Below are positions 14,874 through 23,573 of a stretch of 64,000 nt of DNA, in pieces (within the stretch, counting starts at the first letter, position 1; every line of letters starts with the position of its first letter). Both the position numbers and the translations under genes were made by a program. This stretch comes from JACNIZ01 sp964344765 (GTDB lineage Bacteria > Planctomycetota > UBA1135): positions 1 through 64,000 of the forward strand of contig CAYFOM010000020.1 of assembly GCA_964344765.1 (NCBI GenBank), in the 5' to 3' direction. The notes under the pieces were generated by a model that was not told the origin of the DNA, made no database searches, and saw only the letters and a program-made list of their open reading frames with translations.

Positions 14874-17555
14874 ATGCCCTCCACGATCCTCCTCCTAGCC
14901 GCCGCGTTGCTGGCGCCGCAGCAAATCGCCATCAGCGAATTTCAGGCGGATAACGACGTCATCCTTGAGGATGCGGATGGCGATCGGTCGGATTGGATCG
15001 AGTTGCACAACCCTGGCACCACTGCGATCGACCTGGGCGGCTGGGCGCTGACCGACGATTCCGGCTTGTTGTTGCAGTGGCAATTCCCGCCGACCGTCGT
15101 CAACCCGGGGCAGTACTTGCTGGTGTTTGCGTCGGGCAAAGATCGCGCGATCAGCGGCGAGGAATTGCACACCAACTTCAAGTTGTCGAAGGACGGCGAA
15201 TTCCTGGCGTTGGTCAAACCAGATGGTTCGATCTATCAGCAGCTGTCGCCGGAGTTCCCGCCGCAGTTTGAAGACGTCAGTTATGGCTTGAAGTTCGATC
15301 CAGGAATCACCGCGGATTGGGTCTACTTCCAAACGCCGACTCCGGGCACCAAAAATGGCGTCGGTGGACCGGTTGTGCGTGAGATGAGCGCAACTCCCGA
15401 TCAGCTCCTTCCCGGGGAAGACCTGACTGTGACCGTCGAAATGGAAGCGGCCACGCCTGCGGTTGCCGTCGACGTGGTTTATCGCGGCGGTTACCAGCCC
15501 GAGCAATGGGTCAGCGCTTTCGACGACGGCAGCAACGGCGATGCAGTTGCCGGCGATCAAATTTGGACCGCGATCATCCCGGGCGGCGTTTCCGATGCCG
15601 GCAAGTTGCTGCGCTGGGCGGCGTTCGCCTCCGATGGCGTCGGCGGTCAGAACCGCTACCCCGGTTTTCACGATCCGCAGAATTCGGCGGAATACCACGG
15701 CACCGTCGTTCACGATGTCACGCTCAGCAGCGAGCTTCCGATTTACCACTGGTTTATGGACAACTCGGGCGCGGCCAACACCTGGGCGGGCACGCGCTGC
15801 TCGCTGTATTACAACGGCGATTTCTACGACAACATTCACTGCCGCAAGCGCGGCGGCTCGTCGGCGTTTTGGACAAAAAAGAGTTACAAGCTCACCTTCA
15901 ACCGCGGAGAGCACTTTGAGTTCGACGAAAACTTCGACAAGGTCAAAGAGTTCAACTTGAACACTTTGTGGAGCGATAAGTCGTACTTGCGCCGCTTGCT
16001 TTGCTGGCAGGCTTATCGCGAAGGCGGATTGGCGGGGAACTTATCTTTCCCCGTCCACCTGCGCCGCAAAGGTGTGTTCTTCCAGTTGACCGCTTTTGTC
16101 GAGCAGACGGATAAGCGCATGTTGGAGCGCTATGGTTGGGATGAGGATCACATTGGCGCTTTGTACAAGATGTACAACGTGCTGAATAACGCTAGCGGTG
16201 GGGCCGAGAAAAAAACGCGTCAGCATGAGTCCAATGACGACTTGCGCGATTTGGTGCAGGGGTTGCGTTTGACGGGGGCTGATCAACGGGATTATGTATT
16301 TGATAACGTCGACATTCCGGCGGTGATTAATTACATCGCGATCACCAATTTGTTGCACAATAACGATCACATCGCCAAGAATTATTATGTTTACCGCGAT
16401 AGTGAAGGCGATTTGGAATGGCAGTTTTTGGCTTGGGATTTGGACTTAACGCTGGGTCGCAATTACACGATCGGTGGTGGCGTTTTGAACGACACCATTT
16501 GGGCGGAATACGATCCGTACAGCCATCCGGACTTCGGCGATCGCGATCACCCCAAGAACGATGGTCCGTGGAATCGTTTGATCGACGCGATCCTGCAGCA
16601 GCCGGAAACGCACGAGCTTTATTTGCGCCGTCTGCGTTCCATCATGGATCAGTTGCTGCAACCTCCCGGCACTCCGCGAAGCCAGCGCTGGTTCGAGCAA
16701 CGCATCGATGAATGGGTCGCGCTGATCACTGACGACGTCGCCGAAGACGTTTTGAAGTGGGGAATCCCATCGTATGGTTCGTCGCAGGATTTCATGACTG
16801 CCGTCGGGATTTTGGAAACCGATTACCTGGAGCGCCGTCGCCATCACTTCTACATCACCCACGGACCCAACGGCAGCGGCTTGATCCCCGGTCAGCAGAA
16901 GCTGGCGCCGCAAATCGGCTTCGGCGTTTGGGAAAGCGATCCGGCATCGGGTTTGCAGGAAGAGGAATACTTGCAGCTGCTGAACTTGGAATCGACGGCG
17001 ATTGATATCAGCGGTTGGACCCTAACCGGTGACGTCAGCTTTACCTTTGAGCCGGGAACGGTAATCGGCGCTCAAAACGAGCTGTATCTTTCACCCAATC
17101 AAGTCGCCTTCCGCAACCGTCTGCAATCGCCAACCGGCGGCGAAGCTCACCTAGTCGTCGGCCCAGCCGACGGCGACCTGCCGGCGCAACCACAGCTAAC
17201 TTTGTTTGATGCCAACGGCGATTTGGTCGCAACCACCATCGCCGGACCGCAGTTGGTCGTGCGCAATTTTGTCGCCGGTGAAGAAGCGGTGATCAGCGTG
17301 GTCGGCGGAACTCCAGCCGGTGATCAAATCGTGGCTTATTCACTGGCCGGCGCCGGTCCGACCGCGTCGCCGTGGGGGAGTTTGGACTTGTCGCAACCGA
17401 TTTACCCGCTCGCCACCCAATCCGCCGACGGCTTCGGATCGGCCAGTTGGCAGGTGCAGCTACCCGCCGGAATCACCGGTCGCAACGTCTGGATCCAGGG
17501 ATTCGACGTGGTCAGCGGCGAACTGACCGCTGGATTGCATCGCCAGGTGCAATAA
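14874..17555 (+). CDS. Exported CotH-kinase/lamin-tail-domain protein
   Basis: An 893-residue secreted protein. Order of domains: short signal peptide (MPSTILLLAAALLAPQQ), lamin-tail domain at about 17-150 (ISEFQADNDVILEDADG, WIELHNPGTTAIDLGGW), an Ig-like linker (about 165-270), a CotH-like protein-kinase domain at about 290-640 (CRKRGGSSAFWTKKSYKLTF, TAFVEQTDKRMLERYG, FLAWDLDLTLGRNY) and a second lamin-tail-like domain at about 690-780 (EYLQLLNLESTAIDISGW). CotH of Bacillus spores is an atypical protein kinase; the motif Asp residues of DLDLT are present. It follows the nitrilase gene by 16 bases and is probably in the same transcript. Ends with an Ig-like segment. Confidence 0.9.
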   Translation: MPSTILLLAAALLAPQQIAISEFQADNDVILEDADGDRSDWIELHNPGTTAIDLGGWALTDDSGLLLQWQFPPTVVNPGQYLLVFASGKDRAISGEELHTNFKLSKDGEFLALVKPDGSIYQQLSPEFPPQFEDVSYGLKFDPGITADWVYFQTPTPGTKNGVGGPVVREMSATPDQLLPGEDLTVTVEMEAATPAVAVDVVYRGGYQPEQWVSAFDDGSNGDAVAGDQIWTAIIPGGVSDAGKLLRWAAFASDGVGGQNRYPGFHDPQNSAEYHGTVVHDVTLSSELPIYHWFMDNSGAANTWAGTRCSLYYNGDFYDNIHCRKRGGSSAFWTKKSYKLTFNRGEHFEFDENFDKVKEFNLNTLWSDKSYLRRLLCWQAYREGGLAGNLSFPVHLRRKGVFFQLTAFVEQTDKRMLERYGWDEDHIGALYKMYNVLNNASGGAEKKTRQHESNDDLRDLVQGLRLTGADQRDYVFDNVDIPAVINYIAITNLLHNNDHIAKNYYVYRDSEGDLEWQFLAWDLDLTLGRNYTIGGGVLNDTIWAEYDPYSHPDFGDRDHPKNDGPWNRLIDAILQQPETHELYLRRLRSIMDQLLQPPGTPRSQRWFEQRIDEWVALITDDVAEDVLKWGIPSYGSSQDFMTAVGILETDYLERRRHHFYITHGPNGSGLIPGQQKLAPQIGFGVWESDPASGLQEEEYLQLLNLESTAIDISGWTLTGDVSFTFEPGTVIGAQNELYLSPNQVAFRNRLQSPTGGEAHLVVGPADGDLPAQPQLTLFDANGDLVATTIAGPQLVVRNFVAGEEAVISVVGGTPAGDQIVAYSLAGAGPTASPWGSLDLSQPIYPLATQSADGFGSASWQVQLPAGITGRNVWIQGFDVVSGELTAGLHRQVQ

Positions 17556-17576
17556 ATCGCCCGGGTGCATCGAAAC

Positions 17577-17601
17577 GTCAGGCGCAATAGTTTGCGCTGA
17601 C
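17577..17601 (+). terminator. Hairpin after CotH-like gene (weak terminator candidate)
   Basis: GTCAG/CTGAC and CGCAA/TTGCG form a 10-bp stem with one bulged G 22 bases after the stop at 17555. No T-run follows, so any terminator function is uncertain. Confidence 0.35.
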
Positions 17602-17630
17602 TTGGGCGGCGGCGGGCGGCGCTCTACAAT
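17602..17630 (+). promoter_or_regulatory. Candidate sigma-70-type promoter of the superoxide dismutase gene
   Basis: TTGGGC (17602-17607) and TACAAT (17625-17630) are separated by 17 bases and lie about 65 bases upstream of the dismutase ATG. The -10 match is good and the -35 match moderate. Confidence 0.45.
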
Positions 17631-17692
17631 TCTTGGCCGGCGGCCTTGAGTCCCGATGGCTTTGGCCTAGGGATAAGCCCCGATCAAAAATC

Positions 17693-18265
17693 ATGAGCTA
17701 CGAACTCCCTGCACTGCCCTTCGGCCCCAACGATTTGGAGCCCCATCTCAGCGCCGAGACCCTGGATTACCACCACGGCAAGCACCACAACGCTTACGTG
17801 ATGAAGTTGAATGAGCTGCTCGACAACGATTCGTCGCGCTCGCTGGAAGAACTGATCAAAACCACCGAAGGCGGCGTCTTTAACAACGCAGCTCAGGTCT
17901 GGAACCACACCTTCTATTGGAACTGCATGTGCGCCAACGGCGGCGGCGCCCCGAGCGGCGACCTGGCTGCTGCCATCGACCGTGACTTCGGCGGTTACGA
18001 AGCCTTCGTAACCCAGTTCAAAGCTGCTGCCATGGGCCGCTTCGGCTCCGGCTGGGCTTGGCTGGTCAAAGACGACGCCGGCAAGCTGAGCATCGTCGAC
18101 ACCGCCAACGCCGGCAACCCAATGACCGACGGCCTGACCCCGCTGATGACCTGCGACGTCTGGGAGCACGCTTACTACGTCGATTACCGCAACGCTCGTC
18201 CGAAGTACCTGGATGTGTTCTTCGACAGCTTGATCAACTGGGATTTCGTCGCTTCGAACTTGTAA
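17693..18265 (+). CDS. sodB: Iron superoxide dismutase
   Basis: A 190-residue Fe/Mn superoxide dismutase that converts superoxide to hydrogen peroxide and oxygen. It is close to Escherichia coli SodB along its whole length. Metal ligands are His27 (YHHGKHH), His72 (AQVWNHTFYW), Asp155 and His159 (DVWEHAYYVDYRNARP). The Gln of NNAAQVWNH is the Fe-type position, so an iron enzyme is expected. The frame is open 60 bases further upstream, but the ATG at 17693 begins the canonical MSYELPALPF. No signal peptide is present, so it is cytoplasmic. It has its own terminator. Confidence 0.97.
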   Translation: MSYELPALPFGPNDLEPHLSAETLDYHHGKHHNAYVMKLNELLDNDSSRSLEELIKTTEGGVFNNAAQVWNHTFYWNCMCANGGGAPSGDLAAAIDRDFGGYEAFVTQFKAAAMGRFGSGWAWLVKDDAGKLSIVDTANAGNPMTDGLTPLMTCDVWEHAYYVDYRNARPKYLDVFFDSLINWDFVASNL

Positions 18266-18301
18266 GCGATCTGATTTCGTTCGGTTTAGGCCGAAACTTT
18301 T

Positions 18302-18330
18302 ACCCCGGTCCATTCAGGGCCGGGGTTTTT
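18302..18330 (+). terminator. Rho-independent terminator of the superoxide dismutase gene
   Basis: ACCCCGG (18302-18308) pairs with CCGGGGT (18320-18326) around a short loop and is followed directly by a T-run (18326-18330). It separates the dismutase from the large paralogue array that starts 45 bases later. Confidence 0.93.
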
Positions 18331-18375
18331 GCATTTCTGCCTAAAACCCCCCTAGGCAGGCTAGGATGCATCTCT

Positions 18376-20979
18376 ATGAATTTTCGAATCAGCGTTGCCC
18401 TGGCCGGTGCAATCGCTGTTGCATTGGCGCTGTTCGTACTTCTTTCCGATCCGGCGGATCCGTTGCTGCTGGAGCAGGGGCAGGAACCGGAGTCGGGGGC
18501 GCAAGATTCGGAGGAGTTGATTCCTCGTGAGGCGTCGGCGGCCAACCCAAAGACTGAATTTGCCGACGTGATCCGCGAGTCGGCGGCGCGGACGACAACG
18601 ATTCCGCTGCAGATTCAGGCGCGGGATGGGTCGGCGTTAGAAGGTGAGGCGCAGGTTTATTACCTCAGCGATCAAATGCTGGAAGACGGCTATGAAACGC
18701 CGGAGGGCTTCCATCCCAATCACCCGTGGCGTCATCAAAACCTCGACTTTTTGCCTTCAGTTCAGCTGCCCGCCGACGGCACGCTTCCCGTCAAACTTAG
18801 CGGATCCACCGGCTACTTTTACGCGGTCCATGGCAGTTGGCGCGGCATGCGACGCTGTTCGCTTTATCAAGATCATTCGCCGGGCTTTGCCATTTCATTG
18901 GAGCCTTATGAATCTTTCGCCATCCAAGTTTTGCGATCGAACCGCAAACCTGCCGTCGGCGTGCCGGTGATGTTTCAAACCATGCGCGGCACTCAAGTCG
19001 AGACGGACGATTCCGGGCACGTTTATTTGCACCTGCCCGAGTATTTGACTCGCGGCAAACAAGGGCGCAAGCAAGTCCGAATCGCCGATCGCTTTAAGGT
19101 GCTGGCGCCGTTGCTTTCTCAGCAAGTCAAGCGCGAGGTGCATTCGCAAGCAGGGGCGTTTCAGCGATATGCATTTCATCTGCCGCCATTTGGTCAAGTG
19201 CGGGTTCGCAATACCGGTGAGCAGCTCGATGCGAACTTGATGCTGCAGTTAGACAAGGGTGCGCGCCACATTCGGGTGGAGCCGCAACTGGATAAGGGAA
19301 ACGAAAGCTGGCATTTTGATTTTGTTCCCATTCAACAGCCGTTGGAAATCCTATTGCAAGAAGGCGACCCCATTTGGGAAGAAGGAAGCTTGGTTCTGAC
19401 CGGATTCGGTCCGCGCAGCGACGGCAAGGTGCGTGAGTTGGATTTGGATATCACCAAAGCATTTCGATTTTCGACGGTGTTGGTCGACGAAAAAGGAGCG
19501 GCACTTCCTGGCGCGGAAATTTGCGCGTGGTTGGTGGATCAAGCGGGCAAACCGACCGGGGAATACGCTAAAGCGACGACGTCGGCCGAGGGCGAATTAG
19601 AGTTGTTCTTCCATCCGGAGCGGTTTCGGCTAAGCAAAAGCAAATGGCTGTGGATGCACACCGAAATGCCGGAATGGTCGGCGGTTGCCCAACCCTATCG
19701 CGAATTCGCGTTGGAGCTGCCGGCGAAGGGGCCGCGCGGTTTGATGGATGAACCCAGCCTTTCTCCACTAAAACCAAAGCTGCTGGCCGATGGTTGGGTG
19801 GTTTACGAAAACGGCGAACGAGCCAAAGACGTCAGCGTTCGTGCCGCGGCTTGTTTGCGCCCCTCCGACTTTGGCAGTGAAGACTTGCGCGAACAACGAT
19901 GGCCGCGGCCAAAGGTGCTTTCGTTATCCGCGCCGGGTGGGGCAGGGGAATTTGCGTTGGCGACGTTGGATCGACCCTTTGATTGTGATTACGAACTCCG
20001 CGTGCACGACCAATCGGGAAAAATGCGCTTCCGCCAGTTGCTGCGCAAGCCGGTCAAGGACATGGAAGTCGTGCTGACATCCTTAGCCGATATCTCGATC
20101 AGTTATTCCACCGACGGTTCCAAGGGGCCAGTGGATTTCTTTTTGACCAGTTTCGATGGACGAAAATTTCAAGCCAGTCCTTCCTTTAGTAGTTCTGCCC
20201 ATCTAGATCGTTGGGTGGGTGCGTTCGAAGGGCAGAGTTCGTTCGAAGATCTGCCGCCGGGCATCTACAATTTTCAAGCCCTGGAACGACAGGGGAGAGT
20301 TTTCGCTGACATTGCCAACGTCGCCATTTCAGCGGACGAGCCGAAGCCCTCGCAGCTGCAACTGATTCCGTTGCGAGCTCCGGGAACGCTGCGCATCAAG
20401 CTCTTCGACTATGAAGGCTTTGACCTTTCGATTCACAATCAGGGGCGGCGCAATTTCCGGGTTTACCACAAGGGCCAGGACGGTTTCGAGCAAGTAGACA
20501 GCCTGCGCGCATGGCATCGCGACTTCTTCCTGCGCCAGGAAGGTTACTTAGAAGGCCATTGGCTAGTCGTCGACGGCTGCCGTCCGGTTCAGCTCAGCGA
20601 TGCCTTCGAAGGCAAACGCTATGAGCTCGAGCAGATGCCGACAGTAACTCTACGCACCCGCGAACTCGAGCAGCGTCGGTCGCGGGCAGTGCTGTGGCTT
20701 GAGGTCAAACCGCCGAAAGGAGCAAGTGATTTGAACATGCTGACCCTGCCGGAACGCATCTTGCCCAGGCGGTGGTTTGGCCACTACGAAGTTCCTGTGG
20801 TCACCAAAGGCACCTACGAGTTGGTGTGGGTGGGTCACCGCAGAGATCAGGGCGAGAAATCCGCTGTACGTGCACCCGTGCAGAAGATCGTGTTGGACCC
20901 GGCCGCAGGCAGTTCCACCCAGGAAATCCGGCTGCCGGAATCGTTGGCTCAGGCGTTATTTGCCGAGCCGGATCGTTAA
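18376..20979 (+). CDS. Large exported beta-rich protein, paralogue 1 of a five-gene array
   Basis: An 867-residue protein with an N-terminal membrane anchor (about 5-27, ISVALAGAIAVALALFVLL), a low-complexity acidic linker and a long beta-rich body. Several segments look like carboxypeptidase-regulatory/Ig-type units ending in TDDSGHVYLHLPEY or TSAEGELELFFHPE. Array-wide signatures: VYYLSD near 95, PAVGVPVMFQ near 195, RPFDCDYELRVHD near 535, LPPGIYNFQA near 625 and GHWLVVDGCRPVQL near 725. The frame is open far upstream, overlapping the dismutase gene, but the ATG at 18376 begins the membrane segment. It is the first gene of the array, 12 bases before the next. I do not recognise a named full-length family; function unknown. 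Confidence 0.85.
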   Translation: MNFRISVALAGAIAVALALFVLLSDPADPLLLEQGQEPESGAQDSEELIPREASAANPKTEFADVIRESAARTTTIPLQIQARDGSALEGEAQVYYLSDQMLEDGYETPEGFHPNHPWRHQNLDFLPSVQLPADGTLPVKLSGSTGYFYAVHGSWRGMRRCSLYQDHSPGFAISLEPYESFAIQVLRSNRKPAVGVPVMFQTMRGTQVETDDSGHVYLHLPEYLTRGKQGRKQVRIADRFKVLAPLLSQQVKREVHSQAGAFQRYAFHLPPFGQVRVRNTGEQLDANLMLQLDKGARHIRVEPQLDKGNESWHFDFVPIQQPLEILLQEGDPIWEEGSLVLTGFGPRSDGKVRELDLDITKAFRFSTVLVDEKGAALPGAEICAWLVDQAGKPTGEYAKATTSAEGELELFFHPERFRLSKSKWLWMHTEMPEWSAVAQPYREFALELPAKGPRGLMDEPSLSPLKPKLLADGWVVYENGERAKDVSVRAAACLRPSDFGSEDLREQRWPRPKVLSLSAPGGAGEFALATLDRPFDCDYELRVHDQSGKMRFRQLLRKPVKDMEVVLTSLADISISYSTDGSKGPVDFFLTSFDGRKFQASPSFSSSAHLDRWVGAFEGQSSFEDLPPGIYNFQALERQGRVFADIANVAISADEPKPSQLQLIPLRAPGTLRIKLFDYEGFDLSIHNQGRRNFRVYHKGQDGFEQVDSLRAWHRDFFLRQEGYLEGHWLVVDGCRPVQLSDAFEGKRYELEQMPTVTLRTRELEQRRSRAVLWLEVKPPKGASDLNMLTLPERILPRRWFGHYEVPVVTKGTYELVWVGHRRDQGEKSAVRAPVQKIVLDPAAGSSTQEIRLPESLAQALFAEPDR

Positions 20980-20991
20980 GATGACGCGGAT

Positions 20992-23571
20992 ATGAATTTG
21001 AAAATAGTCGGCCTTTTGGGCGCGCTTATGGTCGCGCTGTTGTGCGCGGTGTTGTTTTGGCCGCCTCCCGAGAACGAAATCCCGGTGGTTGAGACTGCCG
21101 GTAGTTCTTCACCCCCGGAGTTAGATCCGGATTTAAACACCGCAACAAAGGATTCTCAGAGTGTTGCCGAATCCGAGTCCGCTGTTCCGAATAGCCGCGA
21201 GGCAGCGGATTTTCCAATCCATCATATCGGTGTGCAAGTGCTCGATCACGACAATTGGTTAGCGGTTGCGCATGCCAAGGTCTACTACATCACCGATGCG
21301 ATCCGTCAGCAGGACCCCAAACTTAAAGACTTCCGCTCCAAAGATGGCTGGTCGCGCCTGAAAGACCTGCCGTCAGTCACCACCGATGGCGACGGCATGG
21401 CAGTGCTGGAATTGCCCGGTCGAATTGCCTACCTCTACTGCCGTTCGGACACCGCCAAAGGCATGTTGAAGGTCAAGCTCGGGTCCGAGCCAATTACCGA
21501 GGTGAATTACCGCAATGTGATTTATTTGCATCGCGAAAGCACGGTAGAAGCCAAAGTTTTGCGCCACGATGGTCGACCTGCAGTGGGTGTGCCGGTGGTC
21601 GTGGAAGGGACCATTAAACCGGTGGGCATCACCGATGAAAACGGGCTGGCGACTATGTTGATGCCATTGTCAGTGCTTGCTGACATCCGCAAACAAAAAG
21701 GAGCGGGAGGTGAGCTCACCCTTCGTTGCAAACTGCCATTGATGGGTGATCCCACCGCAGTGATCAGCGAAATCGGTGGCTCTTGGCACGCCGAGGTTCA
21801 GCTTCCACCATACGGGGGCATCGAAGTTGTGAACCTCGAACCGGATTGGGCATACAGCGTGAGAGATGAGAGCTACAACAGTTTGAGTTTGAATCCCCGC
21901 GAAGTCAACGGAGCTCTTTCTGCACGTGAAGACTTCATTCCTGTTGATGCTGCCTTAATTCTATCGCAGGAAATTAGCGGATCCGTGGTCTGGGATGACC
22001 AAGAGATGGAAACCGAGATTGCCAGCCCTAGTGTGGACGGTGAAGTCGTGCGAGTGGAAGCGCAAACAGCTCAAGGGGTTCGTTTCCAGGGGCGGCTCTT
22101 GAACCGAACTGATGAACCTGTAACCAACACCGGCTTTATGCTTTGGTATCTGGATGAGGATGGCGATTCCACATTTGGGTTTACGATGGGTGCTACCAAT
22201 GAGCTCGGCGAGTTCAATTTATTTTTAATGGAACCTGGTCCGGCGTTTGAAGAGACCCAGTACTTATGGTTCATCGTCAATTCGGAAGTGTTTTCAAACT
22301 CAAATGTGCAATATGCCAGCTATGTCGTTGAAAACGGTGGCTGGGGATCCCCGGGCGAGGTCGAACTCGGCGACCTAGAGCCGTTGGAACTCGAGTTCTT
22401 GCTTTCCGGTAAAGCCATAGGCCCGGATGGCAAGCCGATTCGAGGAGTAGAGGCGTCCATTACTCGAGACTTGCCTGCTTCCGATGGGTTGGACGAAATT
22501 CGCTTTACCGTCGACGAAATTGCCACCGGCAACCTTGCGGATGCAGACAAAGGCGAATTTCGCTTTGAATATTCGCCTACACCGTTCCCATGCGTGTATC
22601 AGTTGGATATTTATTCCGAGGATAACGAGTACCGCGAGATTTCCTTCGAGCCAGGAACCAAGGACTTGATCGTTGAGTTACGCCAAAGCGTGGCGGTCCA
22701 ATTCAGCTACTTCGGATACCCGCTGGCGCTTGGCGTGGAATTTGTTTTAGTTGCTGAAGATGGCTCGCAAATCGGCGCCGATGAAGAATACATCCCGCAA
22801 GTTGAAGGATCGAATTCTCCAACGAACAACTTATTCAGTGATGTACCCGAGGGTGCTTATGTCTTTCAGGCCGTTGCGGAAAACGGCAGACTCTTGATCG
22901 AAATAGCCGGCGTCAATGTGCGGAAGGGTGCGAATTATCCTTCGCTTAGAAATATTGACCTAAATGCTGAAAATACGATCCAACTGAAAATCAATTTTCC
23001 AGAGACCTTGTATTCCATGTATGTCATGAGCGACCAAGTCGTGCTCCATTCTCCAAAAGAGGATGGCTACCGAAGAGTGGAACGCTTTGCGACCAAACCG
23101 GCAGGAATGGTTGTGCCGGAGGAGTATACCCATGATGACTACATGCTGGTTTTTGCTGGATGTAAGCCAGTAAGCCTGCGTGGGCGTAGGGACGGTGAAA
23201 CCATTCAGCTGCAGGAGTATCAGGCCATCCCCATCGAAATTCCAGACGTGAAAATGCTCCTGGATCAAGCGGAATTTTGGGTCCGATTAGAAAGCGTGGA
23301 CCCAGGCGATGACGTCGGGATGCACCTGCTTAACGGGGCGAACGTGCGCATTAATCCTGAGGAAGAATCATTCGAATTTGCCTTGCCCGGGCCGGGGACT
23401 TACATCCCCGTTTGGGAGCTTTTGATTGAAGATTGGCCAGGGGAAAGGGTTATTCCTGGTTCCCAATGGCGCGGGCAACCCATTCACCTGGACCCTGAAC
23501 GTGATTCGGCTGGAGTCATCTTGCACGTCCCGGCTGAATTCCGTGCCCAATTGATGAAGGAAGAGGATTGA
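20992..23571 (+). CDS. Large exported beta-rich protein, paralogue 2 of the array
   Basis: An 859-residue paralogue with a membrane anchor (IVGLLGALMVALLCAVLFW) and a Ser/Glu-rich linker to about residue 70. Shared motifs: KVYYITDAI, LPSVTTDGDGMAVLELPG, RPAVGVPVVVEG, VELGDLEPLELEFLLSGK, TPFPCVYQLDIY, PEGAYVFQAVAENGR and DDYMLVFAGCKPVSL. The Asp/Asn-Gly turns followed by a hydrophobic strand (TDENGLATMLM) are those of carboxypeptidase-regulatory-like beta-sandwiches. The gene looks somewhat richer in A+T than neighbouring housekeeping genes. Two bases separate its stop from the next ATG, so translation is probably coupled. Function unknown. Confidence 0.85.
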   Translation: MNLKIVGLLGALMVALLCAVLFWPPPENEIPVVETAGSSSPPELDPDLNTATKDSQSVAESESAVPNSREAADFPIHHIGVQVLDHDNWLAVAHAKVYYITDAIRQQDPKLKDFRSKDGWSRLKDLPSVTTDGDGMAVLELPGRIAYLYCRSDTAKGMLKVKLGSEPITEVNYRNVIYLHRESTVEAKVLRHDGRPAVGVPVVVEGTIKPVGITDENGLATMLMPLSVLADIRKQKGAGGELTLRCKLPLMGDPTAVISEIGGSWHAEVQLPPYGGIEVVNLEPDWAYSVRDESYNSLSLNPREVNGALSAREDFIPVDAALILSQEISGSVVWDDQEMETEIASPSVDGEVVRVEAQTAQGVRFQGRLLNRTDEPVTNTGFMLWYLDEDGDSTFGFTMGATNELGEFNLFLMEPGPAFEETQYLWFIVNSEVFSNSNVQYASYVVENGGWGSPGEVELGDLEPLELEFLLSGKAIGPDGKPIRGVEASITRDLPASDGLDEIRFTVDEIATGNLADADKGEFRFEYSPTPFPCVYQLDIYSEDNEYREISFEPGTKDLIVELRQSVAVQFSYFGYPLALGVEFVLVAEDGSQIGADEEYIPQVEGSNSPTNNLFSDVPEGAYVFQAVAENGRLLIEIAGVNVRKGANYPSLRNIDLNAENTIQLKINFPETLYSMYVMSDQVVLHSPKEDGYRRVERFATKPAGMVVPEEYTHDDYMLVFAGCKPVSLRGRRDGETIQLQEYQAIPIEIPDVKMLLDQAEFWVRLESVDPGDDVGMHLLNGANVRINPEEESFEFALPGPGTYIPVWELLIEDWPGERVIPGSQWRGQPIHLDPERDSAGVILHVPAEFRAQLMKEED

Positions 23572-23573
23572 AG

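Noticed and set aside
18058..18375. Upstream extension of array paralogue 1 into the superoxide dismutase gene
   Set aside because: The extension overlaps a real gene and a terminator and codes an Arg-rich, implausible N-terminus; the ATG at 18376 starts a membrane anchor.
18331..18375. Promoter for the five-gene array
   Set aside because: TAGGAT near 18362 resembles a -10 box but no -35 lies at a sensible distance, so I do not call a promoter.
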